Shown here: positions 1 to 11,000 of the stretch, one piece after another
Numbering within the stretch: the stretch's first letter is position 1
Layout of the letters: each line of letters opens with the position of its first letter
Notes under the pieces: generated by a model
What the model was told of the DNA's origin: nothing
What the model saw: the letters and a program-made list of their open reading frames with translations, nothing else
Database searches by the model: none
Origin: CAIJXV01 sp964497135
GTDB taxonomy: Bacteria; Verrucomicrobiota; Kiritimatiellia; CAIKKV01; CAIJXV01
DNA length: 31,822 nt
Reading direction: 5' to 3'
NCBI GenBank assembly: GCA_964497135.1
Contig: CAZCDO010000019.1
Span: 1-31,822 of the forward strand
Translations under genes and position numbers: made by a program

Positions 1-21
1 TCCAAAGTTCAGAAATCTCAT

Positions 22-102
22 GCGGTAGTTGTGGGGGCGGACGATGGCCGCCCTTCCCCGGCGCCCTGCCCTTGGAATCATCGGCGCGATGGAACGCGCC
101 TC
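22..102. repeat. Pair of GC-rich hairpins with pyrimidine linkers
   Basis: Two perfect 6-bp stems are visible: GGGCGG (35-40) with CCGCCC (48-53), and GGCGCG (83-88) with CGCGCC (95-100). Each is followed by a C/T-rich linker. The word TGCGGTAGTT at 21-30 recurs at 31762-31771, inside the hairpin array at the other end of the window, so both ends appear to carry members of one repeat family. Confidence 0.6.
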
Positions 103-126
103 CCACATTCAAACAAAGGAGTGATC

Positions 127-178
127 AATTTCCACTGGGTCCCCTTAGAGGGGGGGCCGAATTTCCGCTGGGTCCCCT
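127..178. repeat. Two near-identical 19-bp direct repeats
   Basis: AATTTCC-A-CTGGGTCCCCT at 127-145 and AATTTCC-G-CTGGGTCCCCT at 160-178 differ at one base and start 33 bp apart. They lie between the hairpins at 35-100 and the stem at 174-190. Confidence 0.7.
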
Positions 179-202
179 CCCACGGAGGGGTGGCCGCAGG
201 CC
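174..202. repeat. Hairpin pair CCCCTCC/GGAGGGG and GGCC/GGCC
   Basis: A perfect 7-bp stem (174-180 with 184-190, loop CAC) is followed at once by a short GGCC-GCA-GGCC stem (192-202) and a run of G. From memory, this arrangement resembles dispersed repeats seen in many bacterial genomes. I cannot confirm this without a search. Confidence 0.5.
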
Positions 203-410
203 GGGGTGGGTCTTCCCTGGCAGAGTTGGGTACAGACAACCTGACCCCAATTACCTTGCGTTCCCAACTTCGCTTGCTTTGCGTTAAAAGAATTTCCTTA
301 TTCCCCCCACCTAATCGCAAATGCGCCCAATAAAAGTATTGAAGTTTTTTCGATAAATCCATAGTGTGCGGTGTTGATATCGAATCTGCCCCTTGGAATT
401 CAAAGGATTT

Positions 411-1103
411 ATGAAATTATCGGTGGTTATTCCCGTTTACAATGAAGCGGGAACCTTGTTGGACATCGTCCGTCACATCCAGGCCGTCGATGTGGGCATG
501 GAAAAGGAACTGGTCTGGATTGACGATTGCTCGACCGACGGCAGTCGCGATTTGCTGAAAAACCTCGAAGCGAATCATCCTGAATGGATTTTTATTTATC
601 ACGCCGTCAACCAGGGAAAAGGCGCCGCCTTACGGAGTGGATTCGCCGCCGCGCGGGGCGATCTGATCCTGATCCAGGACGCCGATCTGGAGTATGATCC
701 CCAGGATTATCCCGCCCTGCTCGCGCCCTTACTCCAGGGCCATGCGGATGTCGTCTATGGTTCACGGTTCCTGGGGGGAGGGGCGCATCGGGTCCATTAT
801 TTCTGGCATTATGTCGGCAACCGCTTGTTGACCACCCTGTCGAACATGTGTACGAATCTGAACCTGACCGACATGGAGGTTTGTTACAAGGTATTCCGCC
901 GCGAGGTCTTAAAGCCAATTCGTCTCTGCGAGAACCGGTTCGGATTCGAGGTGGAAATCACCGCCAAGATCGCCCGCGGTCGTTGGCGGATTTACGAAAT
1001 CCCCATCTCCTATTATGGCCGGGGATATGACGAAGGCAAAAAAATAACCTGGCGCGACGGGTTCCGGGCACTCTGGTGTATTATCAAATACAGACTGGTG
1101 TGA
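411..1103 (+). CDS. Family 2 glycosyltransferase, dolichyl/polyprenyl-phosphate mannosyltransferase-like
   Basis: The 230-residue protein is a single GT-A domain of the DPM1-like branch of GT2, which transfers a sugar from an NDP-sugar to a polyprenyl phosphate or another acceptor. Visible motifs are the nucleotide-binding start KLSVVIPVYNEAGTL, the acidic metal-binding segment QDADLEYDPQDYP, VYGSRFLGG, the TDMEVCYKVFRREV segment typical of this branch, and FGFEVEITAKIAR followed by the EIPISYYGR C-terminal pattern. No membrane segment follows the catalytic domain, so it is soluble or peripheral. I place the start at ATG 411, just after AAAGGA (402-407), rather than at the in-frame TTG at 393. 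The gene converges on the pseudopilin gene with only five bases between stop codons. The actual donor and acceptor cannot be read from the sequence. Confidence 0.88.
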   Translation: MKLSVVIPVYNEAGTLLDIVRHIQAVDVGMEKELVWIDDCSTDGSRDLLKNLEANHPEWIFIYHAVNQGKGAALRSGFAAARGDLILIQDADLEYDPQDYPALLAPLLQGHADVVYGSRFLGGGAHRVHYFWHYVGNRLLTTLSNMCTNLNLTDMEVCYKVFRREVLKPIRLCENRFGFEVEITAKIARGRWRIYEIPISYYGRGYDEGKKITWRDGFRALWCIIKYRLV

Positions 1104-1108
1104 AGTGC

Positions 1109-1936
1109 CTAAATCGAGTCGACGTGCCCATCCAGAAAAACCGCATTGATCGTCCCGTTGGTGAATTGCATTCCCACTCCCGTCCGCCGTTGAGCGTTAT
1201 GAAAGCGGTTGGTCACAGGGACGACATTTTGAACTTGCGTGGGATTGGCAAACCAATACGGCCCCGTATTGGCGATGGCGGCGACATCCGGCATGACCGT
1301 TTCGGTGAAAAGAACAAAATTAACCGACTGCGTTCGCGTCGACAATTTGGCTAAATCCGCCAGACTATTCACCCCGCTGACCGGGCCGCAAACCGCCTGG
1401 TTGATCACATAATTCCGATAGATGACATTGGTGTTGGCCGAGAACCGTTGCATCTGTTTTTTAAACGTGGGACAAACATAGACCGCCCGATTCCGGTCGA
1501 CATATCGAAAGAGCGAAGGATACCGGGCAAACGCATAATTTTGCGATGAAAACACCACCATTTCATTGGTTATTGCGGCCAACCCGGCCGCACCCCGCCA
1601 GCCGGCGAGCAGGGGCATACCTTCAAAGCCGCCGACCGCCAGGGGGAGGCCTGACGGATAAATCCAATATTGCGGAAGGCGCGGCGGCAATTCCGCATAT
1701 TGTCCGACGATACTATTTGCCGCGACCGATTGATTGACGAGTCGAATGACCTCCGGTAGATCCGCGGTATAAGCCATCGCCCCGCGCCATAAACTCCGCA
1801 AATTCGCCTTGCACTGGGTGTTCCGCCCCTTCTCCAGCATACTTTGATAGGCGGGGAATAAAAGGGCCGCCAGAATTGCGATAATTCCGATGACCACCAT
1901 CAATTCCAGCAGGGTAAATGCACTATTTTTCTTCAT
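1109..1936 (-). CDS. Type II secretion/type IV pilin-like pseudopilin (prepilin N-terminus)
   Basis: This 275-residue protein starts with a short basic leader and the prepilin motif FTLLELMVVIGIIAIL. Prepilin peptidase would cleave before Phe7, leaving the conserved Glu at position 5 of the mature protein. The residue before the cleavage site is Ala (NSA|FTLL) instead of the usual Gly. The hydrophobic helix (about residues 7-29) is followed by a globular part ending in TINAVFLDGHVDSI. This matches the ...DGHV end of the H-X9-DG family of pseudopilins that is greatly expanded in Planctomycetes, Lentisphaerae and Verrucomicrobia. A GAGGTG ribosome site (1942-1947) lies five bases upstream of the ATG. 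The gene is divergent from the giant secreted protein gene. No secretion ATPase or secretin gene is nearby, so a link to export of that protein is only positional. Confidence 0.88.
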   Translation of the reverse strand: MKKNSAFTLLELMVVIGIIAILAALLFPAYQSMLEKGRNTQCKANLRSLWRGAMAYTADLPEVIRLVNQSVAANSIVGQYAELPPRLPQYWIYPSGLPLAVGGFEGMPLLAGWRGAAGLAAITNEMVVFSSQNYAFARYPSLFRYVDRNRAVYVCPTFKKQMQRFSANTNVIYRNYVINQAVCGPVSGVNSLADLAKLSTRTQSVNFVLFTETVMPDVAAIANTGPYWFANPTQVQNVVPVTNRFHNAQRRTGVGMQFTNGTINAVFLDGHVDSI

Positions 1937-2039
1937 TCCGGCACCTCACGGTTTACAAGTCCCTGACAATCGCGCTTAACTCATTTAATAAAAACCACTT
2001 ACCAGTCATCAATTCCATCGAAAGACCACCCGTTTTGCC

Positions 2040-2068
2040 TTGTTCATCCGGTCTATATTTAATATACT
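2040..2068 (+). promoter_or_regulatory. Candidate promoter for the giant protein gene
   Basis: TTGTTC (2040-2045) and TATACT (2063-2068) are separated by 17 bases in an AT-rich gap between divergent genes. Transcription would start near 2075, which leaves a leader of only about 15 bases and places the GGAGGG ribosome site (2076-2081) at its very start. This was read by eye only. Confidence 0.35.
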
Positions 2069-2075
2069 CTAAATC

Positions 2076-2081
2076 GGAGGG
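2076..2081 (+). promoter_or_regulatory. Strong ribosome binding site of the giant gene
   Basis: GGAGGG lies eight bases before ATG 2090. It fixes the start of the 3608-residue frame so that the encoded protein begins with a signal peptide. Confidence 0.7.
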
Positions 2082-2089
2082 AATACCAG

Positions 2090-5000
2090 ATGAATTTAAA
2101 CCGTGCCCGTTTCCGCTTGGGACTCTTTATCCTGTGCGGTGTGATGTCGATTCAGACCGCTTCGGCGGTGGTTGCCGTGTCGAACAGCTTTGGCTCGGCT
2201 TGGGTGGCTTCGGGAGTTAAGACAACCCAGTTTGTCGACACCAATCGAGCGGGGTGGGTCGGCAGTTCCGTCCGGATCGGCGCGGGATCGACGGATCCGT
2301 ATTTTCCAGCCCCCAAAATCAACATCAACACCTGCTGGTTGAACACCTTATTCGCCACCACCAATAGCTGGATTCAGCCGCCCTTCATGACCAATGGCGT
2401 CGGCACCATTCAACTGGTTCAACGCAACAGAAACCAAAACCCCGGATTTAACACCGTTGCCTTTCAGATTTCGCCCGATGGCACCAACGATTGGCTCACG
2501 GTGACGAACCTAACCTTCGCCGATTATCTGGCCGGAACCTGGGGCACCAACTACATCGTGCTGAATGTTTACGAGCCCACCTTCCTGCGCTTCCTCAAAA
2601 TCGACGAAGACCTTGGTTCGGATCAGGCCGAAGGGCTCGATATGATCGTCATCCATTATCCCCCCACCCGGGTGGTCATCACCAATGTCGCGTTGGTTCC
2701 CTCCCCGGCCTATTCCAATGGCGCCTTTCAGATGGCCGCCCGCATTCCTACGCTCGGCATCATCTCCAATCTCACGGCCACCAATTTTTATCGCATCGGC
2801 GGGGGCGGCCCCTGGACCGCGCTCGGCATGGCCAGCAACGGACCCAACTCCTGGATCACCACCAATGTCATTCCCGGCCAATTGCCCGGCACCCTGATTC
2901 AATATGCCGTCACGGCGTATTTCCAGGGACCGGATGCCATGAGCCCCACCAGTTATCCCACGGCGGGCACCTCGGCCCCGATGTCCTTTGTCATCAAGGA
3001 TTACCCGGTGTCCGACTACAACCCCACCTCGATGGTGGTCTTCGGTGCCCTCTCGACGAATATGATCCTGGTCAGCAATTACACCTGGGAGGCGTTTCTG
3101 GAATCCGCCGCGACCCTCACCAACGTCGGCATTCGCTGGCGGGGCGTCTCCCGTACCAATCCCGCCATCACCAACATCTGGGGCGAAACCAATCAGACCG
3201 ATTCCGCGTTCCGGCTGGACGGCACAGCGGAAATCGGAGGGACCAACGTGATTCTGTCCGGCACCAATTCCGGTCAATTCGTCCTGACTTTCAATGAAAC
3301 CAATCGCGCTTACATCATCAATCATGGGTATTGGGAAAATTTTGACGCCTGGAATTATACCACGACCAGCCGGGCGGATTGGGTGTCCACGAACGGGACG
3401 ATCATCACCGACCCCACCCGGATCTTGCGCAATAACAGCCTGCTCCTGGGACCCGGCAACAGCGTGCGATCGGCCTTCCTGCAGGACGGAATCGGCGAGG
3501 TGGTCTTCGCCTACCGCAACTATCAGACCAATGGCCTGCCCCTCACTGCCCTGCGCGTTCAAAAGTCCGTAACCGGCTCGTCCGAGGACGCCGATTGGTT
3601 CACCATGACCAACCTCCTCACTATCGCCGCGGTGGATTATGGGCGAGCCGCTTTCACCGTGGAAGACCGCAACAACCGCTATATTCGCATTCAGAACACC
3701 TCGTCCAACGGGTTTGTCGCGTTGGATGAAATCCGGATCCACGATCCCTATTTTTCCGGTGTGGTCGGCAGTAACCTGACTGTTTCGCCCTCTTCCCCGA
3801 CCGCCACCAACCCCGTCACCGTGTCTCTGGACCTCCAACCCTTCTCGGGGGCCTCCGACATCCGGGCCACCCTGTACTACCGACCGGCGGGGGCGGGCTC
3901 GTATGCCTCGATTGTCATGTCCAACTTCTCCGGCGTCACCTATACAACGGTCTCTCCCATCCCCGCAGGGATCGGCCCCAATTACCGGGCGGGAAATGTC
4001 CAGTATTATATCCGGTGTTCTTTCACCGGCGACCAGAGTTCAGTGACCAGTCCGGTGGATTTTCCCACCGATGGCAGTAATACCCCGGCCTTCTATACCA
4101 TCCAGACCGCCACCACGCTGGTGGAAAACCTGACCTTGACTCCCGATCCCCCGCTAACCTTGACCAATACCCAGGTGGAGGCGGACATCACCCCGCTCGC
4201 CGCCGGATCAAATGTCACCGCCAATTTGTATTACCGATTTGGAACCGACAGTCCCGGTGGAGGCGGATACAGCCAAACCCCGATGACCGATGACAGCGGT
4301 CACTTTACCGGATCCATCCCCGCCTTCGACTATCCCGGAACTCCGCTTCAATATTACATCGAAATCCTTTTCCTGGGTCCCGGCGCCCCCTCGCTCGTCA
4401 ATAAATACCCCGCGGACGGGTTCCCCATCACCGCCTGGCTTCGGGCCGCGCCTCTGGTGACCCTATATACCAACCTCACCCTGAGCGGATCTTTTTCCAC
4501 CAATCTCCTGGCCGTCTCCAATTATCTTTGGCAAGGCATCGCCTCCGTCAGCAACCTTTCCAACCCCTCCTTCCGTTTTATCGGGTATGACGGATCCTCC
4601 AATGTGTGGGGCGATTCCTCGCCGACGGTCACCAATCTGCCCCTCTTCGGCGACGCCACCAATTTGAACGGCAATGCCATCCAGATCTCCGGCGTGCTCA
4701 CCGGTTACTACCGGTTCCGGTTCGACGAAACCAGCCGGGTTTATTCCGTCGTCAAATGCCAATATCTCAATTTCGATTATTGGTCCACCCCGTCAGGCTA
4801 CGCGACCTACACCAATGCCGACCTGTGGGTGATCGGCAATAGCCGCACAACGATTGCCTCTGCGGATGATGTGCCGCGGGTGTTTCGCGGCAAATCCGGG
4901 ATCATGAACGAAACCGGCGTGCAACCCTATATCCGCTCACCCTACCTGGCGGAGGGCGTCGGCGAAATCAGTTTTTGGTATCGCAATTGGGAATCCAACA

Positions 5001-8000
5001 GCGTGACCCCCGGCACCCTGCTCATCCAAAAAGCCGCCAATCCCAACGGACCCTGGACCCAGATCGGGCAAATCACCAACATCCTCTCCTTCGACTATCT
5101 CTTCTATTATCTGGCCCATTCGGATCGCGATTCGTTCTATGTCCGGCTGATCAGTAGTAACCTGCCGCCCCGACTTTGCGTAGATGAAATCACCGTCACG
5201 GAGCCGCCGGCCGGGGTCCGATTCTCCAATCTGACCTCCTCGCCAACCGATCCCTCCGCCACCAATCCCGTCACGATCTCGGTCACCATCACCAACAAAG
5301 CCGGCGCCTCCAATTTGAACGCCACGCTCTTCTATCGCACATCGGGAACCCAATTCTGGTCCTCCAATACCATGTACCGGACCAACGGAACCCTCTTTGT
5401 CTCGCCCCCCATTCCGCCGGGAATTGGTCCCAATGGCGGTGCCGGCCTGGTCGATTATTACGTCCAATGCGCGTTCGACGGATATTTCAGCAAAACCTTC
5501 AGCCCGGAAATCTATCCCTCGATTCCCACCAATTATCGGATTATTCCGGCCTCCGTTCTGATCACCAACCTGACCCTCGTTCCGAATCCACCGCTCGTCA
5601 ACTCCAATTTCGATCTCTGGATTGATGTGATCCCCCTGGCGGCCGCCTATAATGTGAAAGCCACCGCCTTTTACCGGTTCGCGAATTCGGGCGCTTTTTC
5701 CAGCCTGACCCTGGCGCACCAGGGAACCAATCGCTACAAAACCATCACCCCCCTGCCCCTTCAATCCAATCCGGGAACGCCCCTCCAATTCTATTTCACG
5801 GTGGAACTCTCCGGTCCCGCGGCCATGTCGCCCACCAACTATCCCGTCGCCGGGGCCACGGCCCCCTTCTCGAATGTCGTCTATCGCAAGGCGGCCTTCA
5901 CGTCCGATTACGCTCAAGTCGAAACCTCCGGCTCGTTTACCGGTTCGTTGATCCGCATCGAGGACTGGATCTGGCAGGCCGTGATCCCGCTCGCCAATCT
6001 GACCAACCCCGCCATCCGATTCGCCGGCTTCGATGGCGTCTCCAATTTCTGGGGCGACAACAGTCAGACCGTCACCAATCTGCCCGCCTTTGGCACCGCC
6101 GATCCGAATGGCAGTCCCATCACGCTCCCCGGCGTTCAAAACGGAACCTTCATTCTGCGCTTCAACGAAACCAATCAAACCTACAGCATTCAACAATGCA
6201 CCTATATGAATTTCGATGGCTGGGCCACGCTTCCCGATCAAACCTTCAGCAACTTCACCTATAACTCGTGGAGTTTGAATAATGGCCGGACCACCACCAA
6301 TTCGGCCGCGATCGACCAGGAGCATGCCTTGCGGGGGCGTTCGGCGGTCCTGGGAAACAGCACGGGGCTCACCCAGTCCCTCGTCTCCCCATACCTCACC
6401 AACGGCATCGGAACCATCGCCTTCTGGTATCGCAACTGGGAAACCAACGGCTTGTCGCCGTCCACGCTGTATGTCGAAAAAGCCATCTCCCTGTCCAGCG
6501 GCTGGGTTCGCGTCGCCACCATCACCAATATTCTCTCGCTCGATTACCTCCACTTCAACACGGCCCTCTCCGATCGCGCGCATCATTATGTCCGCATCTT
6601 GAATGCCACCAACCCTCCCAAGGCGTCCATTTGCCTGGATGAAGTGGTCATCTCGGATCCCCCGGCCGGCGTGGCGTTCAGCAATGTTGTGTATTCGCCG
6701 TCGGATTCCTATGTCACCAACACCGTAACGATTTCGGTTGAAATTTATCCTTTCATCGACGCGACCAATTTTGCGCCCGTGGTCTGGTACCGCGCCGGCA
6801 CGAGTGGCGGCTGGGACTCGATGCCCATGATCCCTTCCGGCGGTGCGGTTTACACCACCAGCAACCCGATTCCCCGGGGCGCCGTCGGGGTCATGCAGTT
6901 TTTCTTCGAATGCGGCTATTCCGGTTTCATGGGTGAGCTGACCAGCCCCACCTATTACCCCTTGTATGGCGCCGATGGCACCCCCCTGGTCTACACCAAT
7001 CGCGACACCTGGCGGGTCCAAACCTTCAACGACTGGCCCGATCAGGCGGATCCCATCGCCTTCACGAATGACTTTTTCGACGGCTGGACCACCCGTCTGG
7101 CCTGCGTGCGGGGCTCAACCAACACCCCGCCCTTCCCCGCCGGCGACGGGGGAACCAAAGCCTGCTGGCTGGACCAGGACTATAATTCCTGGGTTCAATC
7201 GCCCTTATTCTCCAATGGCGTCGGCGGCATTGTGGTCCTGCATCGGCCCCGGGTATCTCCCGCAACCGGCAACAATGTGTTCAATATCGACAAATCCTAC
7301 GATGGGGACACCTGGGTCAATGTCGCACAAATCACCTCCCCCGGCGCCGGTTGGACCACCTCGCATGTCGCCGTACTGGAATTGGCCCCGATTTATATCC
7401 GCTTCACCAAAATCGCCGGCGATAATCAATCCAATCAAGGGATCGGCCTGGACACCCTCCGGATCACCTATCATCCCGCCAAAACCGTGATCTCCAACGT
7501 CGTGGTCCACCCCGGCTACCCGGCCAGTAACGATGCCGTCTATGTCTCGTGCGATATCTATTCCGTCAACCCGTTCTCCCCCGCCATCGGCATGCAATCG
7601 TTTCTCTATTATCGCATCCGGGATAGCGGGCCCTATCTGGGCCCGGTGTCCATGACGCGCTCCGGCAATTCCTTCCGCACCGACACGGCCCTCAAGTTCC
7701 CCCGCAATGTCTGGGTCGATTATTATATTTCCAACAGCTTCAACGGCTACGCCTTTATCTCCAATACCATCTCCGAGAAGCAAAGCCCGCTCTATCATCC
7801 CGTCGGCGGCGCGGCCGCGCCGGCCGCCTTCTGGGTCCGCGAATTCCAATCGGACTTCGACCAGTTCAGTATGTCCCTCAACGGCGATTCCCTGTCCCTC
7901 ATCCAATTCGCCGACAATATCTGGCAGGGGGTCGTCAACTGGCCACCCACCAACCAGTTCGAGTTCAGTTGGCGGGGCGAAGCCCCTTATAACGGAACCA

Positions 8001-11000
8001 ATATTCTCGGATCCACCTATGTCTGGGGCGACGATTATCAGTGGAAAACCAATGCGCCCCTGTCCAGTACCGCCCGCCTCGGGGAAGCGCCCATTCAAAT
8101 TCAAGGCAATTTTGATGGACAATACCTGTTCCGGTTTTACGAGGAAACCGGCGCCTATACCTTCCGGCGTTGCGCCTGGCAGAATTTCGACAGCTGGGGC
8201 ACCACCTCCAACTATCTCGCCACCGCCAACGACAATACGCAACCGGCCGTGCAGAATTTTAACGCCATACCCACGAATACCGACCGGGTGTCCTCCAGCC
8301 GATTTGAAACGTGGGCCCTCTTGCCCACGTTCACCAACGAATTCTGGGGTGCCACCGGGAGCAATGGTACGGAAGCGTTTTGGGGAATCTTGAGTGCCAA
8401 AACCATCTCGGGCGGACCTGTCGGCAGTACCAAATGCGTCCAGACCACCAATTTCCTCGGCCGCGGATTTGTCGTTCGAGACATGCTCTACAACCCCCTC
8501 CGCGGCGTTGGCACCGTCAAGTTCGATTACCGGGTCGCCTCCGCCAGCAATCCGGTGGGCGTAGCCCTCTATCTCTGCCCCACCAATCAGGACTATCGCT
8601 TCCCGAACAACTGGCTAACCAATATCTTCTTTTCCGCCACCGCCACCGGCACGATGTCCTTCGTGACCAATTGGAGTTACACGACCAATTATTACGATTT
8701 GACCAATTATACCGTCACCACCAATTACGAGGGAATCAAGACCAACCGCACCGCGATCTGGACCAATGCCGTCGTGCCCATTAACACCAATGGGAGCTAT
8801 CACGTCATTATCGCCCAGGCGGTCGACACGTCGTCGCTCATGATCGATAATGTGCAAGCCTCCGAATGGTATGCGTCCGACCTTGCCACCAATGGCTGGA
8901 CGATGTCGGGGGTCTGGTTGACCCCCACGAATGCCCGACTCATCGCCCCGCAAACGAATGGGGTTTGCGCCGAATTCGATGCCACCCGCGCCTTGGGCGA
9001 AATGTGGGTTCGCACCCCCACTCTGCCCGGCATCAGCTTCTTCGAGTTCTGGTACCGCGGAAAAACCACCAACCCCGTCTCCTTCCGCATCGATTTCCAG
9101 CAAAATGAAAATATCGATACGGCCAATTGGATCCCGTTGCTCTCCGTGTCCAATCAAAACCCCCTCAGTTGGGCCCCGGTCTCTTTCGCGACCAATGTCA
9201 ACCCCCTCACGCTGTACGCCAAAATGCGACTGGTGAACACCTCGCCGCGCGGCGGCATTCTATTGGTCGATGATCTGAACGCCATCCCGGTCTCTTCGGC
9301 CACGAATATTTGGCGGGCTAATAACGCTAAAATCGACGAATCCGATACTTCGGGCCGGCTTTATCTGAACCGATCGATGTACCTGAACAGCAACGCAACC
9401 TCCGAGGTCGGCCAGAACGATATTCCCACACAGAACCCCTATCTCCGCACCGTGGACCTGCCGGAGGGCATCGGGGAAATCAATTTCCGCTTCCGCAACT
9501 GGAACACCACCCCCGCCCCCGCTCCAGCCACCATCCAGATTCAGAAATCAGTGACCGGCGGCGGAAATGCCTATGAATGGTCCTCTCTGGCCACTCTTTC
9601 CAATATCGTCAATTCTTCCAATTACAGCTCCTATGTGCTGGGCCTGTACGATATAACCAGCCGTTATGTGCGCATCGTCAACCAAACCCCCGGCAGTCGT
9701 GTCTGCCTCGACGAGGTCATGGTGGCCGCCGCCCTCTCCTCCGACTTGACGATCAGCAATCTGACCTTGAATCCGCTGGTCCCCATCAATTCGAATGCCA
9801 CCCATGTCGTCGTCGACATCAGCGAATTCTTCCTCTCCCCCTCCAATATCCAACTCGTCACCCGGTACGCCCTGGATCCCGTTTATGAAGGACCGCAATG
9901 GAGCAACGAGTTCTCCTCGCCCATGTCCTGCATCGACAGCAATCCCGAGGTCCCTTGGTATCGCTTCCAAACCGTCAACCCGATCCCCGCCCAGCCGGCC
10001 GATACCTTCGTCAAATATTACATCGCCGCTTCTTTTGATGGCTATTATGCCGACCTGGTCAGCCCGAAAATTCATAAAATATTCACCGAGCCCGACTGGT
10101 ACGACCCCATGTTCTATGGCACCAATGTCCCCTATTACATCTCCTACGTTTGCGAGCCCGGTCGGGTTTGGATCAATGAGCTCAACATCATCGATTGGAG
10201 CTATTACCTCGAGGATACACAGGGATTCCAATATCAATACATCGAATTGGCCGGCCCCGCCGGGGTCGACATCCAATATTGGACGGTGGAAATTGTCGAT
10301 GTCGGCAACAATCTGAAGGGCCGCTATGTCCTTCCCGCCAACTCCATCCTGCCCAGCACCTATGAGGGGTATGGGTTCTTCACCTTGGGCACGACCAATG
10401 TGATCGGGCGCAATATGACCTTGACCAATCTACTCGACGAGTCCGGTGGCATCCGTCTCTATCGAAGCATGGGGGCCTTGGAATACGCGATCGCCTACGG
10501 AAATCAGGCCGGTTTACTGGCCCCGTACGGTTTTGCAAATATCAACGTGACGGATGACTGGATCCCCTGGAATGGCCCCCTCCAGTTAACCGGGACGGCA
10601 ACCAATTACACCGAATTCGGCTGGACGGCGGATATCTCCGGCAATTGGTCCCCCGGCGACCGGAATAACGGCCAGGATATCCTCGGCGGCGGCACCCGGA
10701 TGATGATCACCCCGTCCATCGCCACCAACGCGCATCGCGGCCAAATCGTCCCCTCCATTCCCATCCTGGTGACCAATAACGCCCAAACCAACTTTGTAAT
10801 CACCGCCTCGAATTATTGGTATGTGGAGGATGTCCTGACCAATGGCGCTTCGATCGGCTCGATTTCCGGCTTCTCCAACACCATTAATTTCGTCTTCAGC
10901 AATATCATCGCCCCCGCGACCATCAAAGGCGTCATCCTCCCGCGCCTGGCCCCCAGCAACACCCCTTATGAGTGGCTGGCGTCGTATGGGTTCGGCCCCA

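Larger units (their letters stand above)
1..410. other. Non-coding, repeat-bearing stretch upstream of the glycosyltransferase
   Basis: I see no credible gene here. The open frames on both strands translate into Arg/Pro/Gly-rich text that follows the hairpins and G/C runs rather than any protein family. The first 200 bases carry hairpin and direct repeats, listed separately. The last 150 bases are more AT-rich and hold the upstream region of the glycosyltransferase. I could not assign a convincing -35/-10 pair there. Confidence 0.6.

Noticed and set aside
4937..7021. Long open frame on the minus strand (694 codons) inside the giant gene
   Set aside because: It is antisense to a repetitive, GC-rich gene with regular codon use. 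Its Gly/Ile/Asp-rich translation lacks any domain pattern, and the plus-strand frame has signal peptide, modules and ribosome site. The same applies to 2510-3838, 7205-8242, 9548-10276 and 10586-12736.
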